Shown: one piece after another, positions 1 to 6,729 of the stretch
Layout: each line of letters starts with the position of its first letter
How positions within the stretch are numbered: the first letter of the stretch is position 1
Source: Streptomyces sp. Edi2
GTDB lineage: Bacteria > Actinomycetota > Actinomycetes > Streptomycetales > Streptomycetaceae
Direction of reading: 5' to 3'
Assembly: GCF_040253635.1 (NCBI RefSeq)
Contig: NZ_JBEJGX010000003.1
Span: 7,651,501 to 7,715,500, forward strand
DNA length: 64,000 nucleotides
The notes under the pieces: generated by a model
Database searches by the model: none
Told to the model about the DNA's origin: nothing
What the model saw: the letters and a program-made list of their open reading frames with translations, nothing else
Made by a program: the position numbers and the translations under genes

Positions 1-133
1 TCAGCCCCCCGACGGCGAACCACCCTCGCGAGTCCGTCGCCACGAGCGATCAGCGCTCGATCGCTAAGAGATTCCGCTGGCCCGGGCGGCGGTATCGCGG
101 TGCTCGCGACGGCGCCCCTGCCCGCGGCATCTC

Positions 134-343
134 TTAGGCGGGGAATTCCCCTGCCTGCACACCGGTGACGAACGCTGACCACGCTGCCGGGCCGAACATC
201 AGGGCCGGGCCGTTGAGGTCTTTGCTGTCCCGGACGGGAACGGTGCCGTGGGCGCTGGCGTGCGCCGGGGACCACTCCACGCAGTCGCCGCCGTCTTGGC
301 TGCTGTAGCTGGACTTGACCCAGGGGCGAGTCAGGGTGGTCAC
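134..343 (-). CDS. DUF397 domain protein (copy 1)
   Basis: A 69-residue DUF397 protein with the family hallmarks: a WxKSSYSS-like N-terminus, a CVEW motif, a VRDSK motif and a C-terminal W-x-x-F segment. DUF397 proteins are small partners of XRE-DUF5753 regulators in Streptomyces development and antibiotic control; the molecular role is not established. The GTG start overlaps the stop of the upstream regulator remnant by 4 nt (GTGA), as in the intact pair at 4240-5291. The two DUF397 copies are close in DNA over most of their length, so recent duplication or gene conversion is likely. Its partner is decayed, so this copy may be orphaned. Confidence 0.85.
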   Translation of the reverse strand: MTTLTRPWVKSSYSSQDGGDCVEWSPAHASAHGTVPVRDSKDLNGPALMFGPAAWSAFVTGVQAGEFPA

Positions 344-550
344 GATGCCTCCAGAAGCTTGCGGATCTTGCGGGCGGAGGCGTCACGCGCCGGAGCTGAT
401 GCGGTGAGTACATCGTAGGGCGGTGTGAGGGGTCGCACCGTGGAGGGGAATCTTCAATGATCGTTCCCGGTCTGATGCCCATCGGGTAGATCACGGGGGC
501 CTCCCGCAGCGAGCAGAACAGACATGGAGCCGTCCCCGAGTCCGTGACTC
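340..550 (-). pseudogene. Decayed XRE-DUF5753 regulator, C-terminal remnant
   Basis: Minus-strand reading gives a recognisable DUF5753 C-terminus in two frames. One frame contains REAPVIYPMG and PGTIIEDSP. After a frameshift near 440-450, the other contains TVRPLTPPYDVLTASAP and ends KIRKLLEAS at a TGA overlapping the DUF397 start. The second part aligns by eye with the C-terminus of the intact regulator at 4446-5291 (HVRTALRTYDELTSEALP). The N-terminal helix-turn-helix half is absent; the IS-like element begins just beyond. The 5' limit of recognisable sequence is approximate. Confidence 0.65.
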
Positions 551-630
551 TCCGCACGGTGCGGCAGGAGAGGTCACGTCATGGCCGGCCCTCAGATGGC
601 GGGTTGCTCTAAGGCGTGTTTGAGCTGTGG

Positions 631-905
631 TCACAAGGCTTGCGTTATCAGGGCGAGTTGGATGGTGGCTTCGTAGCGGACGGCGAGCTTGTCATAGCGC
701 GTGGCGACGCTCCTGGCCTGTTTCAACAGGCCGATGCGGTTCTCGACCTTGTGCCTGCGCTTGTACATCTCGCGGTCGAAACCGGCCGGCCGGCCGCCTG
801 CTGAGCCGCGTCGGCGCCGGTGTCCGGCCTGGTCGCCACCAGATCCCGTCAAACACCTGCCGCCGGTCCCGCATACCGAGCGCCCTGAAGATCAACCTCT
901 TGCCC
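631..905 (-). pseudogene. IS5-family transposase, internally deleted
   Basis: Two pieces of one DDE transposase survive on the minus strand. Near 860-890 an N-terminal motif (DRRQVFDGIWWR) is readable. From about 790 down to the stop at 631 the C-terminal block is readable in a different frame, with DREMYKRRHKVENRIG and SVATRYDKLAVRY, typical of IS5-family transposases. The central catalytic part is missing and the frames do not join, so the enzyme cannot be active. The stop codon lies inside the left inverted repeat of the element at 612-1565. Confidence 0.7.
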
Positions 906-980
906 TGAAGGGCACTTGAGGTCCTATGGTCACCGCATGACCTGCACGGCGTGCAGGCTCCGTACCAGAGGGGGCATGAC

Positions 981-1448
981 ATGACGACTCAGCAGATGTC
1001 CGACGTCGAACTGGCCGGACAGCCCGCCGCGTACTGGACCGGTGTCGCCTACGAGGCGCTCATCGCGTACACCCGGGCCCAGCAGGTCGAAAAGGGCTAC
1101 ACCCAGCCCCAGTTCTGGCTGCTGCGCAACCTGTCGGCGAACGACATCGCGCCCGACGGCCAGGGAATGACCCTGCCTGAACTGCGGGAGGCCATGGCCT
1201 CCTACATCCGCCCCGAGGACGATCTGGCAGTAGAGGCCGAAGTGCTCCTGGAGCGTGGCTGGCTGACCCGGGACACCGGGAACCGGCTGTGGCTTACCGA
1301 GGAGGGGGAACAGGCCCGCGTCAACCTCGCTCGCAACGCCCCCGCGATCCGCGCCACCCTCCACGAGGGCATCGACGATGCGGACTACGTCACCACGGTG
1401 AAGGTGCTCCAGCAGCTGATCCGCAATGCGGGCGGGACGGGCGCCTAG
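981..1448 (+). CDS. MarR-family winged-helix regulator
   Basis: A 155-residue protein with MarR layout: an N-terminal helix (AYEALIAYTRAQ), a winged helix with LRNLS and LPELREAMASYI, a recognition/wing region around VLLERGWLTRD...WLTEEGEQAR, and C-terminal dimerisation helices. MarR proteins bind palindromic operators and usually respond to small ligands. ATG at 981 is chosen because a purine-rich GAGGGGG lies just upstream; an in-frame GTG at 951 is possible. The gene lies inside the inverted repeats of a transposon-like element, so it may be a passenger. No target gene is adjacent. Confidence 0.75.
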   Translation: MTTQQMSDVELAGQPAAYWTGVAYEALIAYTRAQQVEKGYTQPQFWLLRNLSANDIAPDGQGMTLPELREAMASYIRPEDDLAVEAEVLLERGWLTRDTGNRLWLTEEGEQARVNLARNAPAIRATLHEGIDDADYVTTVKVLQQLIRNAGGTGA

Positions 1449-1565
1449 CAAACCGGGGCCCGGGCAGGGCACCTGGGCCCCGGCGAGTTCACGGCAGGTG
1501 AGTCGGCGTGGTTGTTCAACGGGGCCATCCGTTGACCAGCCCGTGATCACATCTCAAACACGCCT

Positions 1566-1801
1566 TAGGAGCTGTCCGGGCGATCACGGCCGGTCTCGAT
1601 CTGGCCGCTTCTTGAGGCATCTGCGGCAACGGTCTGAAGTCGGTTGCCCGAGCCCCGTGAGCGCGACCGTCACCGGATGAAGGAAGTTGAGGGTCCGATG
1701 GTGTGTGGGTCGGACCGGGTTGGCCACGAACCGGATCTATGGTCAATAGCGCCTTTCTGGTCTTTTATCCGGCCATTCAGCGAAGTTCCATGGTCTGAGG
1801 G
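1566..1801. other. Intergenic region, no gene recognised
   Basis: Sequence between the right end of the IS-like element and the next gene. Two AT-richer patches (about 1735-1770) could hold a promoter for the downstream gene, but no clear -35/-10 pair stands out. No coding signal was seen. Confidence 0.4.
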
Positions 1802-3465
1802 GTGGGTGCGCGTAGCGTCCTGGCGTCTGCGGGCGTTCTGACCTGCGGTAATCGCTCTGATGGAGGGGGTAGTTGTGGCTGGTGGGATACGACTCCGGAG
1901 CAGCGTCTGGAGAAGCTGCGGAGCCTGTTGATGGGGACGCGCAGTGATTCGCGGGTGGTGCGGGCGCTGGGGCAGGGCAGTAAGGGCAATGTGCTGTTCG
2001 GGACGGCGCTGCATGCCGCGGACCGGTTGCGGGCGGGCAAGACGCCGACCGACCTGGAGCAGAAAGTCCTGGGGGTTCTGCAGGCGGCGATGTCGGATGC
2101 GGAGATCAAGCAGTGGGGGCAGGTCTACCGGGAGGCGGTGACCAAACTCGGCCGGCTGGCGGTGGTCCCCGAGGTGATCACCAGTCGCTCGGTGAACTCC
2201 GGCTACACGACGGCCAACCTGAAGGCGGACTTCGCCCCGGTGGCCGCCGAGCACATGGCGCGGGCGAACACGCAGATCGTGGACCGGGAGGTGCTGGCGG
2301 CCGGAGGCGACTTCGACAGCCCGGCGTTCCTTGCGGGCATGCGCCAGGCCGGGGTCGGGGTGACGGTCTTCGGCACCCCGGGAGCGGCACCCACGGCCGC
2401 GGTGGCGGACACCGCCGAGGGCACGGTCGACACCGAGGCCGAGTCGGAGGCCGGGGACCGTGCGACGCCGGCGACGTTCAGGGCCAAGCTGGAACTGGAG
2501 AATTTCCACGTCGTACGAGCGGTCGGCGATCAGGGCGGCGGGAAGGACGAGATCTACTGGTGCGCGTCCACCACCAACGACAAGGTGAGCGGCCCCGGCT
2601 ACAAGTCGGAGGAGTTCGGGGCGGTCAAGAAGGGCCAGACCCGCACCTTCTCCACCGCGAAGCGGACGGTCTTCGACGGCCAGGTCGGCAACGCCATGAT
2701 CCTGAGCATGTACTGCTGGGAGGCCGACCAGTCCACCAGCGCCTGGTACGACAAACTCGAGGTCGCGCTCAACGCCCTGTCCAAGCACCTCTTCGACACC
2801 TGGCAGTGGGCAATCGCCAGCCAGTTCATTCCCGGTGGGGTCAAGGTCGGCATCGCGCTGGACATCGCCATCTTCTTCATCTCGATCGTCGAGCACCTGC
2901 GCAACGAGGACGATCTGTCCTGTGAGCGGGTGTTCGTCCTGGACCGGTTCGACCTGGCCCTGCTCGCCCACCGCGGCAACGTCAACTGGCACTTCGACGG
3001 CGACGGCTACCAGGTCCTGAAGGTGAAGTACTCCGGCGACAAGGTGCCCTTCCCGACGGGGAAGCTGGAGTACGTCGTCTACACCAACGACACCCCCAGC
3101 GCGCCGCTGATGCTGGACTTCGACAGCATGACCCCGCCGGCCCTGTGCTCCTACGACGGCAAACTCCACGCCCTGTACGTGCGCCCGTCCGACCGGGCCA
3201 TCATGTGGACCTTCCAGGACTCGGGGGGCAACTGGAGCACACCCCAGCGGATCCACGGCTGGACTTCCTACTACGCTCCGGCCCTGGGCGTCTACAACGG
3301 CAAGCTGTGGGTCTTCCTCCGCGACGCGAATGGTCTCCTGCTCGCTCCACGTACACGGGCAGCTCGTGGAGCTACCCCCAGGCAGTCGGCGCCGGGTACA
3401 AACCGCAGCGTGAGACGGCCGCCGCCGTCCACAACGGCAAGCTCTACGTGATGTACCACCGCTGA
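1802..3465 (+). CDS. Large hypothetical protein with propeller-like C-terminus, frameshifted
   Basis: The family is not recognised. Residues about 20-190 look helical (EQRLEKLRSLL, LEQKVLGVLQAAMSDAEIKQW). Residues about 230-420 contain a beta-rich stretch (LELENFHVVRAVGD, DEIYWCAST) and a hydrophobic helix (GIALDIAIFFISIVEHL). From about 440 there are repeats of the type CSYDGKLHALYVRPSDR...WTFQDSGGNWSTPQ and GVYNGKLWVFLRDANG, resembling sialidase or lectin-like beta-propeller blades. The opening frame stops at 3451, but the next blade (SSWSYPQAV...HNGKLYVMYHR) continues in another frame to 3465. A 1-nt loss (or 2-nt gain) near 3335-3352 is implied. The GTG start at 1802 is uncertain; ATG 1932 is an alternative. 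Confidence 0.6.
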
Positions 3466-3582
3466 CCCGGCAGCCCGCACACCGGCGCCGGAGACCGGCA
3501 GCAGGCGGCCTCCGGCGCCGGCACCCGCAGCAGCCCTGACGATCCACCGCCCAGATGACCGCCCCAGGCAGGAGAGCGCACC

Positions 3583-3906
3583 ATGCCCCTCGACGAGACA
3601 CCGCCGCACCAGGACCCGGCCGACACCGAAACGCAGCCGGCCCCGGCTGTGATCACCGTCCGGGAAGTCCCGGCCGCCGCCGACGCACGCCAGGCCCTGC
3701 TGCAGGCCATCGCCACCGAAGCGCAAGCCGTCACCGCCCAGCACGCAGGGGAGGCAGCCACGGCCCTGGAAACGCTCGCCCGCTCCTACGCCCTGGTGAC
3801 CGCCTCCGCCACCACCGTGGCACCGGTCGGCGAGACCACCACGATCCCTCTCGCGAACAGAGCGGGCGGACACCAGGTCGGGCTCTGCCTCGAACTCGAA
3901 CCCTGA
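3583..3906 (+). CDS. Small Ala-rich hypothetical protein
   Basis: A 107-residue protein of unknown family. The ATG at 3583 follows an AGGAGAG ribosome-binding site. The sequence is Pro/Thr-rich for 25 residues, then a helix-forming Ala-rich segment (ARQALLQAIATEAQAVTAQHA), then a Thr/Val-rich segment. It lies 117 nt after the frameshifted propeller-like gene on the same strand and is probably co-transcribed; a partner role is inference. Confidence 0.6.
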   Translation: MPLDETPPHQDPADTETQPAPAVITVREVPAAADARQALLQAIATEAQAVTAQHAGEAATALETLARSYALVTASATTVAPVGETTTIPLANRAGGHQVGLCLELEP

Positions 3907-4066
3907 ACAGCACACCGTCCGCGCGACGACTGCTTGCCCTGTCCGGGCCCCGTGGCGGTGGGTGACATCATGACCGCCACCCGCCTGCCGCTGGCCCTCA
4001 CGACGCCGATCGCTCTGGGCGCCTCCACCTGCGCAGCGTCAGGCGCCCATGGACTTGACCGGCCGA

Positions 4067-4160
4067 TCATGTACGGAGCCAGATGACGAGGGCCGCAGCG
4101 GTGGCGGTGCCGAGGTAGACGTCACGGTGCTTGTCGTAGCGGGTGGCCACCGCCCGGTGC
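4067..4160 (-). pseudogene. IS5-family transposase C-terminal relic
   Basis: The last 30 or so residues of an IS5-family transposase are readable on the minus strand: AVATRYDKHRDVYLGTATA followed by ALVIWLRT and a stop. TRYDK and VIWLRT are typical of the C-terminus of Streptomyces IS5-type transposases. Upstream sequence does not continue the enzyme, so this is a fragment. It differs from the relic at 631-905 (RYDKLAVRYEAT) and so came from a different element. Confidence 0.65.
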
Positions 4161-4184
4161 TGCCTGACCGTTTCGCTGGGCGCA

Positions 4185-4222
4185 CAGAGGCCCCCTCCTG
4201 GGCATCCGGGAGGGGGCCTCTG
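4185..4222. terminator. Strong GC hairpin downstream of DUF397 gene
   Basis: A perfect 14-bp inverted repeat (CAGAGGCCCCCTCC and GGAGGGGGCCTCTG) with a 10-nt loop, 18 nt past the stop of the DUF397 gene. A short T run (GTTT) follows on the plus-strand side. It probably ends the XRE-DUF397 transcript. Confidence 0.6.
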
Positions 4223-4239
4223 CGTTTCGGCGTACGCGC

Positions 4240-4449
4240 TTACGCGGGGAATTCGCCTGCCTGCACACCGGTGACGAACGCTGACCACGCTGCCGGCTCG
4301 AACATGAGGGCCGGCCCTTCAGGGGCCTTGCTGTCTCGGACGGGAACCGCGCCGTGGGCGCCCGCATGCGCCGGTGACCACTCCAGGCAGTTGCCGCCCT
4401 CTCCGCTGCTGTAGCTCGACTTTATCCACTGGGCCGGACCGTTCTTCAC
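4240..4449 (-). CDS. DUF397 domain protein (copy 2)
   Basis: A 69-residue DUF397 protein with IKSSYSS, NCLEW and PVRDSK motifs. It starts with GTG overlapping the stop of the upstream XRE regulator by 4 nt, so the pair is translationally coupled. It is nearly the same as the copy at 134-343, including an identical C-terminal half (WSAFVTGVQAGEFPA). It presumably acts with the regulator encoded next to it; the biochemical role of DUF397 is unknown. Confidence 0.9.
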   Translation of the reverse strand: MKNGPAQWIKSSYSSGEGGNCLEWSPAHAGAHGAVPVRDSKAPEGPALMFEPAAWSAFVTGVQAGEFPA

Positions 4450-5291
4450 GACAGTTTCTCCATCTGCTCAACGATCAAGCGCGCGCTCTCCCGTGCCGGA
4501 AGTGCCTCGCTCGTGAGCTCATCGTAAGTACGGAGCGCCGTCCGCACATGGTCAGGATCCTCCACGATACCGGCGGTCCGGTAACTCTCCACGCAGACAG
4601 TGACGGTATGGCTGGGAGCGGTCAGGAGTGTCACGGGCCAGTCGCTGAAAAGGTGCGCGGGTGCGTCCAGCGGGAGGATTTGGACTCGGACGGTCGGACG
4701 CTCCCCGGCCTCCAACAAGGCTGCCAATTGGCGACGCATGGCGTCCGGTGGGCAGAGGCGACGGCGTAGGACTGACTCACAGAGCACCACCCGAACGTCC
4801 GGCGGAGTGTCCCCGTCCAATATCGACTGGCGTGTAAGCCGGTTGCTGATGTGCGCAGACACCTCAGCATCTGTTGCCCGCGGGGCGCTGCCCTTGAACA
4901 AAGGGCGTGCGTAGTCGGCTGTCTGGAATAGCCCCGGAATGATCGTGGGGGACCACTCCCTGATCACTACGGCAGTACGTTCAAGCCCCATACGTTGCCG
5001 GTACATCGACGGAAACGACCCCGCCACAACATCCTCATAGAGCCGCTTGAACTTCCCATCGGTCTTGAAGACCTGGTCCAGGACGGCCGGAAGGTCCGGT
5101 GGGATGGGCCCCTTGCATGTCTCCACGCGGGAAATTGTGCTCTTGGACGTTCGTGTCAACCTCCCTAGCTGGGTCTGGTTCAGAGGCCCGTCCGGGTACA
5201 GCTCCCGCGCGCTCTTGCACTCTTCGGCGAACTCCCGGCGCGGGTCGTCTGCTCCCTCTGTGCCCCCTGATGTGTCCTCATCAGCATCCAT
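4446..5291 (-). CDS. XRE-family regulator with DUF5753 domain
   Basis: A 281-residue regulator. Residues about 20-85 form an XRE helix-turn-helix (LNQTQLGRLTRTSKSTISRVE). The rest is DUF5753, with PGLFQTADYARPLF, RQSILDGDTPPDVRVVLCE, VRVQILPL and CVESYRTAGIVEDPD. Such proteins (WhiJ-like) control neighbouring genes with a DUF397 partner. The ATG at 5291 is preceded by GGGGGAG. Inverted repeats at 5301-5318 and 5352-5367 in the divergent region are candidate operators. It probably controls itself and possibly the small-gene operon at 5468, which runs the other way. Confidence 0.9.
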   Translation of the reverse strand: MDADEDTSGGTEGADDPRREFAEECKSARELYPDGPLNQTQLGRLTRTSKSTISRVETCKGPIPPDLPAVLDQVFKTDGKFKRLYEDVVAGSFPSMYRQRMGLERTAVVIREWSPTIIPGLFQTADYARPLFKGSAPRATDAEVSAHISNRLTRQSILDGDTPPDVRVVLCESVLRRRLCPPDAMRRQLAALLEAGERPTVRVQILPLDAPAHLFSDWPVTLLTAPSHTVTVCVESYRTAGIVEDPDHVRTALRTYDELTSEALPARESARLIVEQMEKLS

Positions 5292-5300
5292 TTCTCCCCC

Positions 5301-5318
5301 TGACCATTGACCTGGTCA
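5301..5318. promoter_or_regulatory. Candidate operator, 6-bp inverted repeat
   Basis: TGACCA-ttgacc-TGGTCA is a perfect 6-bp inverted repeat with a 6-nt spacer, about 10 nt upstream of the XRE start codon. Its position fits autoregulation by the XRE protein; binding is inference. Confidence 0.4.
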
Positions 5319-5351
5319 CTGACGGTCGTGGCGGCGTTTAGGCCGGTCAAC

Positions 5352-5367
5352 GGCATACGCATATGCC
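5352..5367. promoter_or_regulatory. Candidate operator, second inverted repeat
   Basis: GGCATA-cgca-TATGCC is a perfect 6-bp inverted repeat between the divergent XRE gene and the small-gene operon. It could be a second regulator site. It differs in sequence from the repeat at 5301. Confidence 0.35.
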
Positions 5368-5467
5368 AGCGCGACCAACGCCCAGATCGGGCGCTCAATC
5401 TCTCCTCACAGTACCGATCCCTACCCCACTCTTGTCACCAAACGGATGCACACAGTGAGGAGTTCGG

Positions 5468-5689
5468 GTGACCGTGCGAACAGCTTTAGCGTTCATCGAC
5501 GACGTGGCCGACCTGGGAGCGGTCATAGTCGAAGGCGGCCCCGGGCAGCCGACGCCGGACACCGTCACGTTTGCGCCGTGGATTCCGCTTCCCGCCGGTA
5601 TCCCGCGGGGCCCGTACGCCCGGCCGGACCGCGAACTTCTCAAGCGGCACGTTGCCGGACTGGAGCGGGTGCGCGATGAACCCGAGTGA
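5468..5689 (+). CDS. Small hypothetical protein, first gene of small-ORF operon
   Basis: A 73-residue protein of unknown family. The GTG start follows a GAGGAG ribosome-binding site. It begins with a short hydrophobic/acidic segment (ALAFIDDVADLGAVIVEG) and ends in a charged helix (RELLKRHVAGLERVRDEPE). Its 3' end overlaps the next small gene, starting a run of four tightly packed small genes transcribed away from the XRE regulator. No function can be assigned. Confidence 0.6.
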   Translation: MTVRTALAFIDDVADLGAVIVEGGPGQPTPDTVTFAPWIPLPAGIPRGPYARPDRELLKRHVAGLERVRDEPE

Positions 5690-5867
5690 GAACGGCCCGG
5701 CGTTGGTCGGCTCGGAGCTGGAGCCCGTCCCTGTCCCCGGGTGCGACGTGTGCGAACCCTGCGGCCAGGACCGGGAGATGGCCCGTAGGGCGGGCCGTCC
5801 GCTGGAGGTCCGGAGCCTCAACGGGGTGATCGCGGGCCACCCGCACGGAAGGGAGGTGCGGGCGTGA
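5676..5867 (+). CDS. Small Cys-motif hypothetical protein
   Basis: A 63-residue protein starting at ATG 5676 inside the 3' end of the previous gene. It contains PGCDVCEPCGQDRE, a CxxCxxC pattern that could bind zinc, followed by a basic segment. The stop overlaps the next GTG start (GTGA), which implies translational coupling. Family unknown. Confidence 0.55.
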   Translation: MNPSENGPALVGSELEPVPVPGCDVCEPCGQDREMARRAGRPLEVRSLNGVIAGHPHGREVRA

Positions 5868-6121
5868 TCAGGGCGGAGGCACCGGCCGTGTTCTACAAGT
5901 CGCCCCAACAGATCAGGACGGGGAGCGTCGTCTTCGACCGGGACGCCGGCATGGTCGCCGTGGTGCGAGACGTGAAGGGTCTGATGGTCGGCCTGGAACG
6001 TCCCACGGGCTTCACCTGGGATGTCGCGTACGGCCGTCTGCGCCCCGGCACCGAGCGCGAAGGGCGCCAGCTCCAGGCCCTGGCGCAGCTCCAGCGGGCA
6101 CGGCTGCGGGGCATGCCGTGA
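5864..6121 (+). CDS. Small hypothetical protein
   Basis: An 85-residue protein with a GTG start overlapping the previous stop. It has a beta-rich core (GSVVFDRDAGMVAVVRDV, GLMVGLERPTG, WDVAYGRLRP) and a C-terminal helix (RQLQALAQLQRARLR). Small proteins of this kind recur beside XRE/DUF397 regulators in Streptomyces, but I do not recognise a named family. The stop overlaps the next start (GTGA). Confidence 0.6.
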   Translation: MIRAEAPAVFYKSPQQIRTGSVVFDRDAGMVAVVRDVKGLMVGLERPTGFTWDVAYGRLRPGTEREGRQLQALAQLQRARLRGMP

Positions 6122-6291
6122 GCTGCACCAAGTGCGCGGATCTGGAACGCGAGTTGAGGGCAGCCGAAAAGGCTGGTGATCGGACCCGGGCCGTGGACTG
6201 CCGGGTCCTGCTCCGGCGCCATCCGCAACACGACGACGTGCCCGTGGAGGCCGCTGTGCGTGCTCGGAAGGGAGGTGGCAGGAATGAGTAG
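6118..6291 (+). CDS. Small Cys-containing hypothetical protein
   Basis: A 57-residue protein. Its GTG start overlaps the previous stop and its TAG overlaps the next ATG. It begins MSCTKCADLERELRAAEK: a CxxC pair followed by a probable coiled-coil helix, with a third Cys at about residue 32. The overlap on both sides supports it as a real gene of the operon. Confidence 0.5.
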   Translation: MSCTKCADLERELRAAEKAGDRTRAVDCRVLLRRHPQHDDVPVEAAVRARKGGGRNE

Positions 6292-6442
6292 GCCGCTTGG
6301 CGCCCGCAAGCCGCGGGGCGACTTGAAGCAGACCAGCGCCGTGGCGAAGGACGACCGGAGTGCGCGCATGCAACGCGTCGCAAAGGCCGACTTGTTGGCC
6401 CGGATGCGGGAGCGTATCCGCGGTAAGCCGGACGCCGGCTAG
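6284..6442 (+). CDS. Small basic hypothetical protein
   Basis: A 52-residue, Arg/Lys-rich protein with a GGGAGG ribosome-binding site 7 nt before ATG 6284. The C-terminal half is an amphipathic basic helix (RVAKADLLARMRERIRGK). It is the last gene of the small-ORF operon. Function unknown; the charge suggests nucleic-acid binding, which is only inference. Confidence 0.5.
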   Translation: MSRPLGARKPRGDLKQTSAVAKDDRSARMQRVAKADLLARMRERIRGKPDAG

Positions 6443-6481
6443 CACCGGACTCCGCCCCCTTGCCGGATGTCCATTCCGGCG

Positions 6482-6515
6482 GCCCCCGCCTTGTCGATTG
6501 ATCCCGGCAGGGGGC
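6482..6515. terminator. GC-rich hairpin between small-ORF operon and peptide gene
   Basis: GCCCCCGCC pairs with GGC-A-GGGGGC (one bulged A) around a 15-nt loop, 40 nt after the last small gene and about 90 nt before the peptide gene. It may end or attenuate the upstream transcript. No T run follows. Confidence 0.35.
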
Positions 6516-6602
6516 GGGCAAGGCCCCAGGCGACTGCCTCACGGATAGCGGCAGTTGGCCGGGTGAAGGTGAACAAGCACTGAGAGAACACAAGGAGGAA
6601 CC

Positions 6603-6725
6603 ATGATCACGACTCTTGCGAACGACGGTGGCGACAAGCTCCCCGGGAAGCCGTACCCCGGCCCGCATCAGCCCCCGTCCCCCGACGGCGGCCCGGGTCA
6701 GCCCAACCCGCCCAAGGTTGTCTGA
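6603..6725 (+). CDS. Candidate RiPP precursor peptide (Asp-Gly and Pro rich)
   Basis: A 40-residue peptide with a near-ideal ribosome-binding site (AAGGAGG, 4-nt spacing). Asp8-Gly9 and Asp28-Gly29 are the classic context for aspartimide formation. There are 11 prolines, no Cys and a single Ser, so it is not a lanthipeptide substrate. Its stop is 4 nt before the start of a protein-isoaspartate-methyltransferase-like gene, so the two are translationally coupled. Stand-alone precursor/PIMT pairs define the imiditide RiPPs, whose products carry an aspartimide. Assignment as such a precursor rests on size, composition and context; no homologue was checked. Confidence 0.6.
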   Translation: MITTLANDGGDKLPGKPYPGPHQPPSPDGGPGQPNPPKVV

Positions 6726-6729
6726 ACCG

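Larger units (their letters stand above)
612..1565. mobile_element. IS5-like element with 23-bp inverted repeats and a MarR gene
   Basis: The ends are inverted repeats of 23 bp (612-634 and 1543-1565) matching at 21 positions, beginning AGGCGTGTTTGA. Each is flanked outside by TA (610-611 and 1566-1567), which fits a 2-bp target duplication as in the IS427 group of the IS5 family. Inside are a transposase with its middle deleted, on the minus strand near the left end, and a MarR-type gene on the plus strand in the right half. Without a working transposase the element should be non-autonomous. The ends and TA flanks are seen; family assignment is inference. Confidence 0.6.

Noticed and set aside
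1670..3601. Minus-strand open frame of 643 codons opposite the propeller-like gene
   Set aside because: The plus strand shows repeat motifs and better codon bias, so the minus frame is a shadow.
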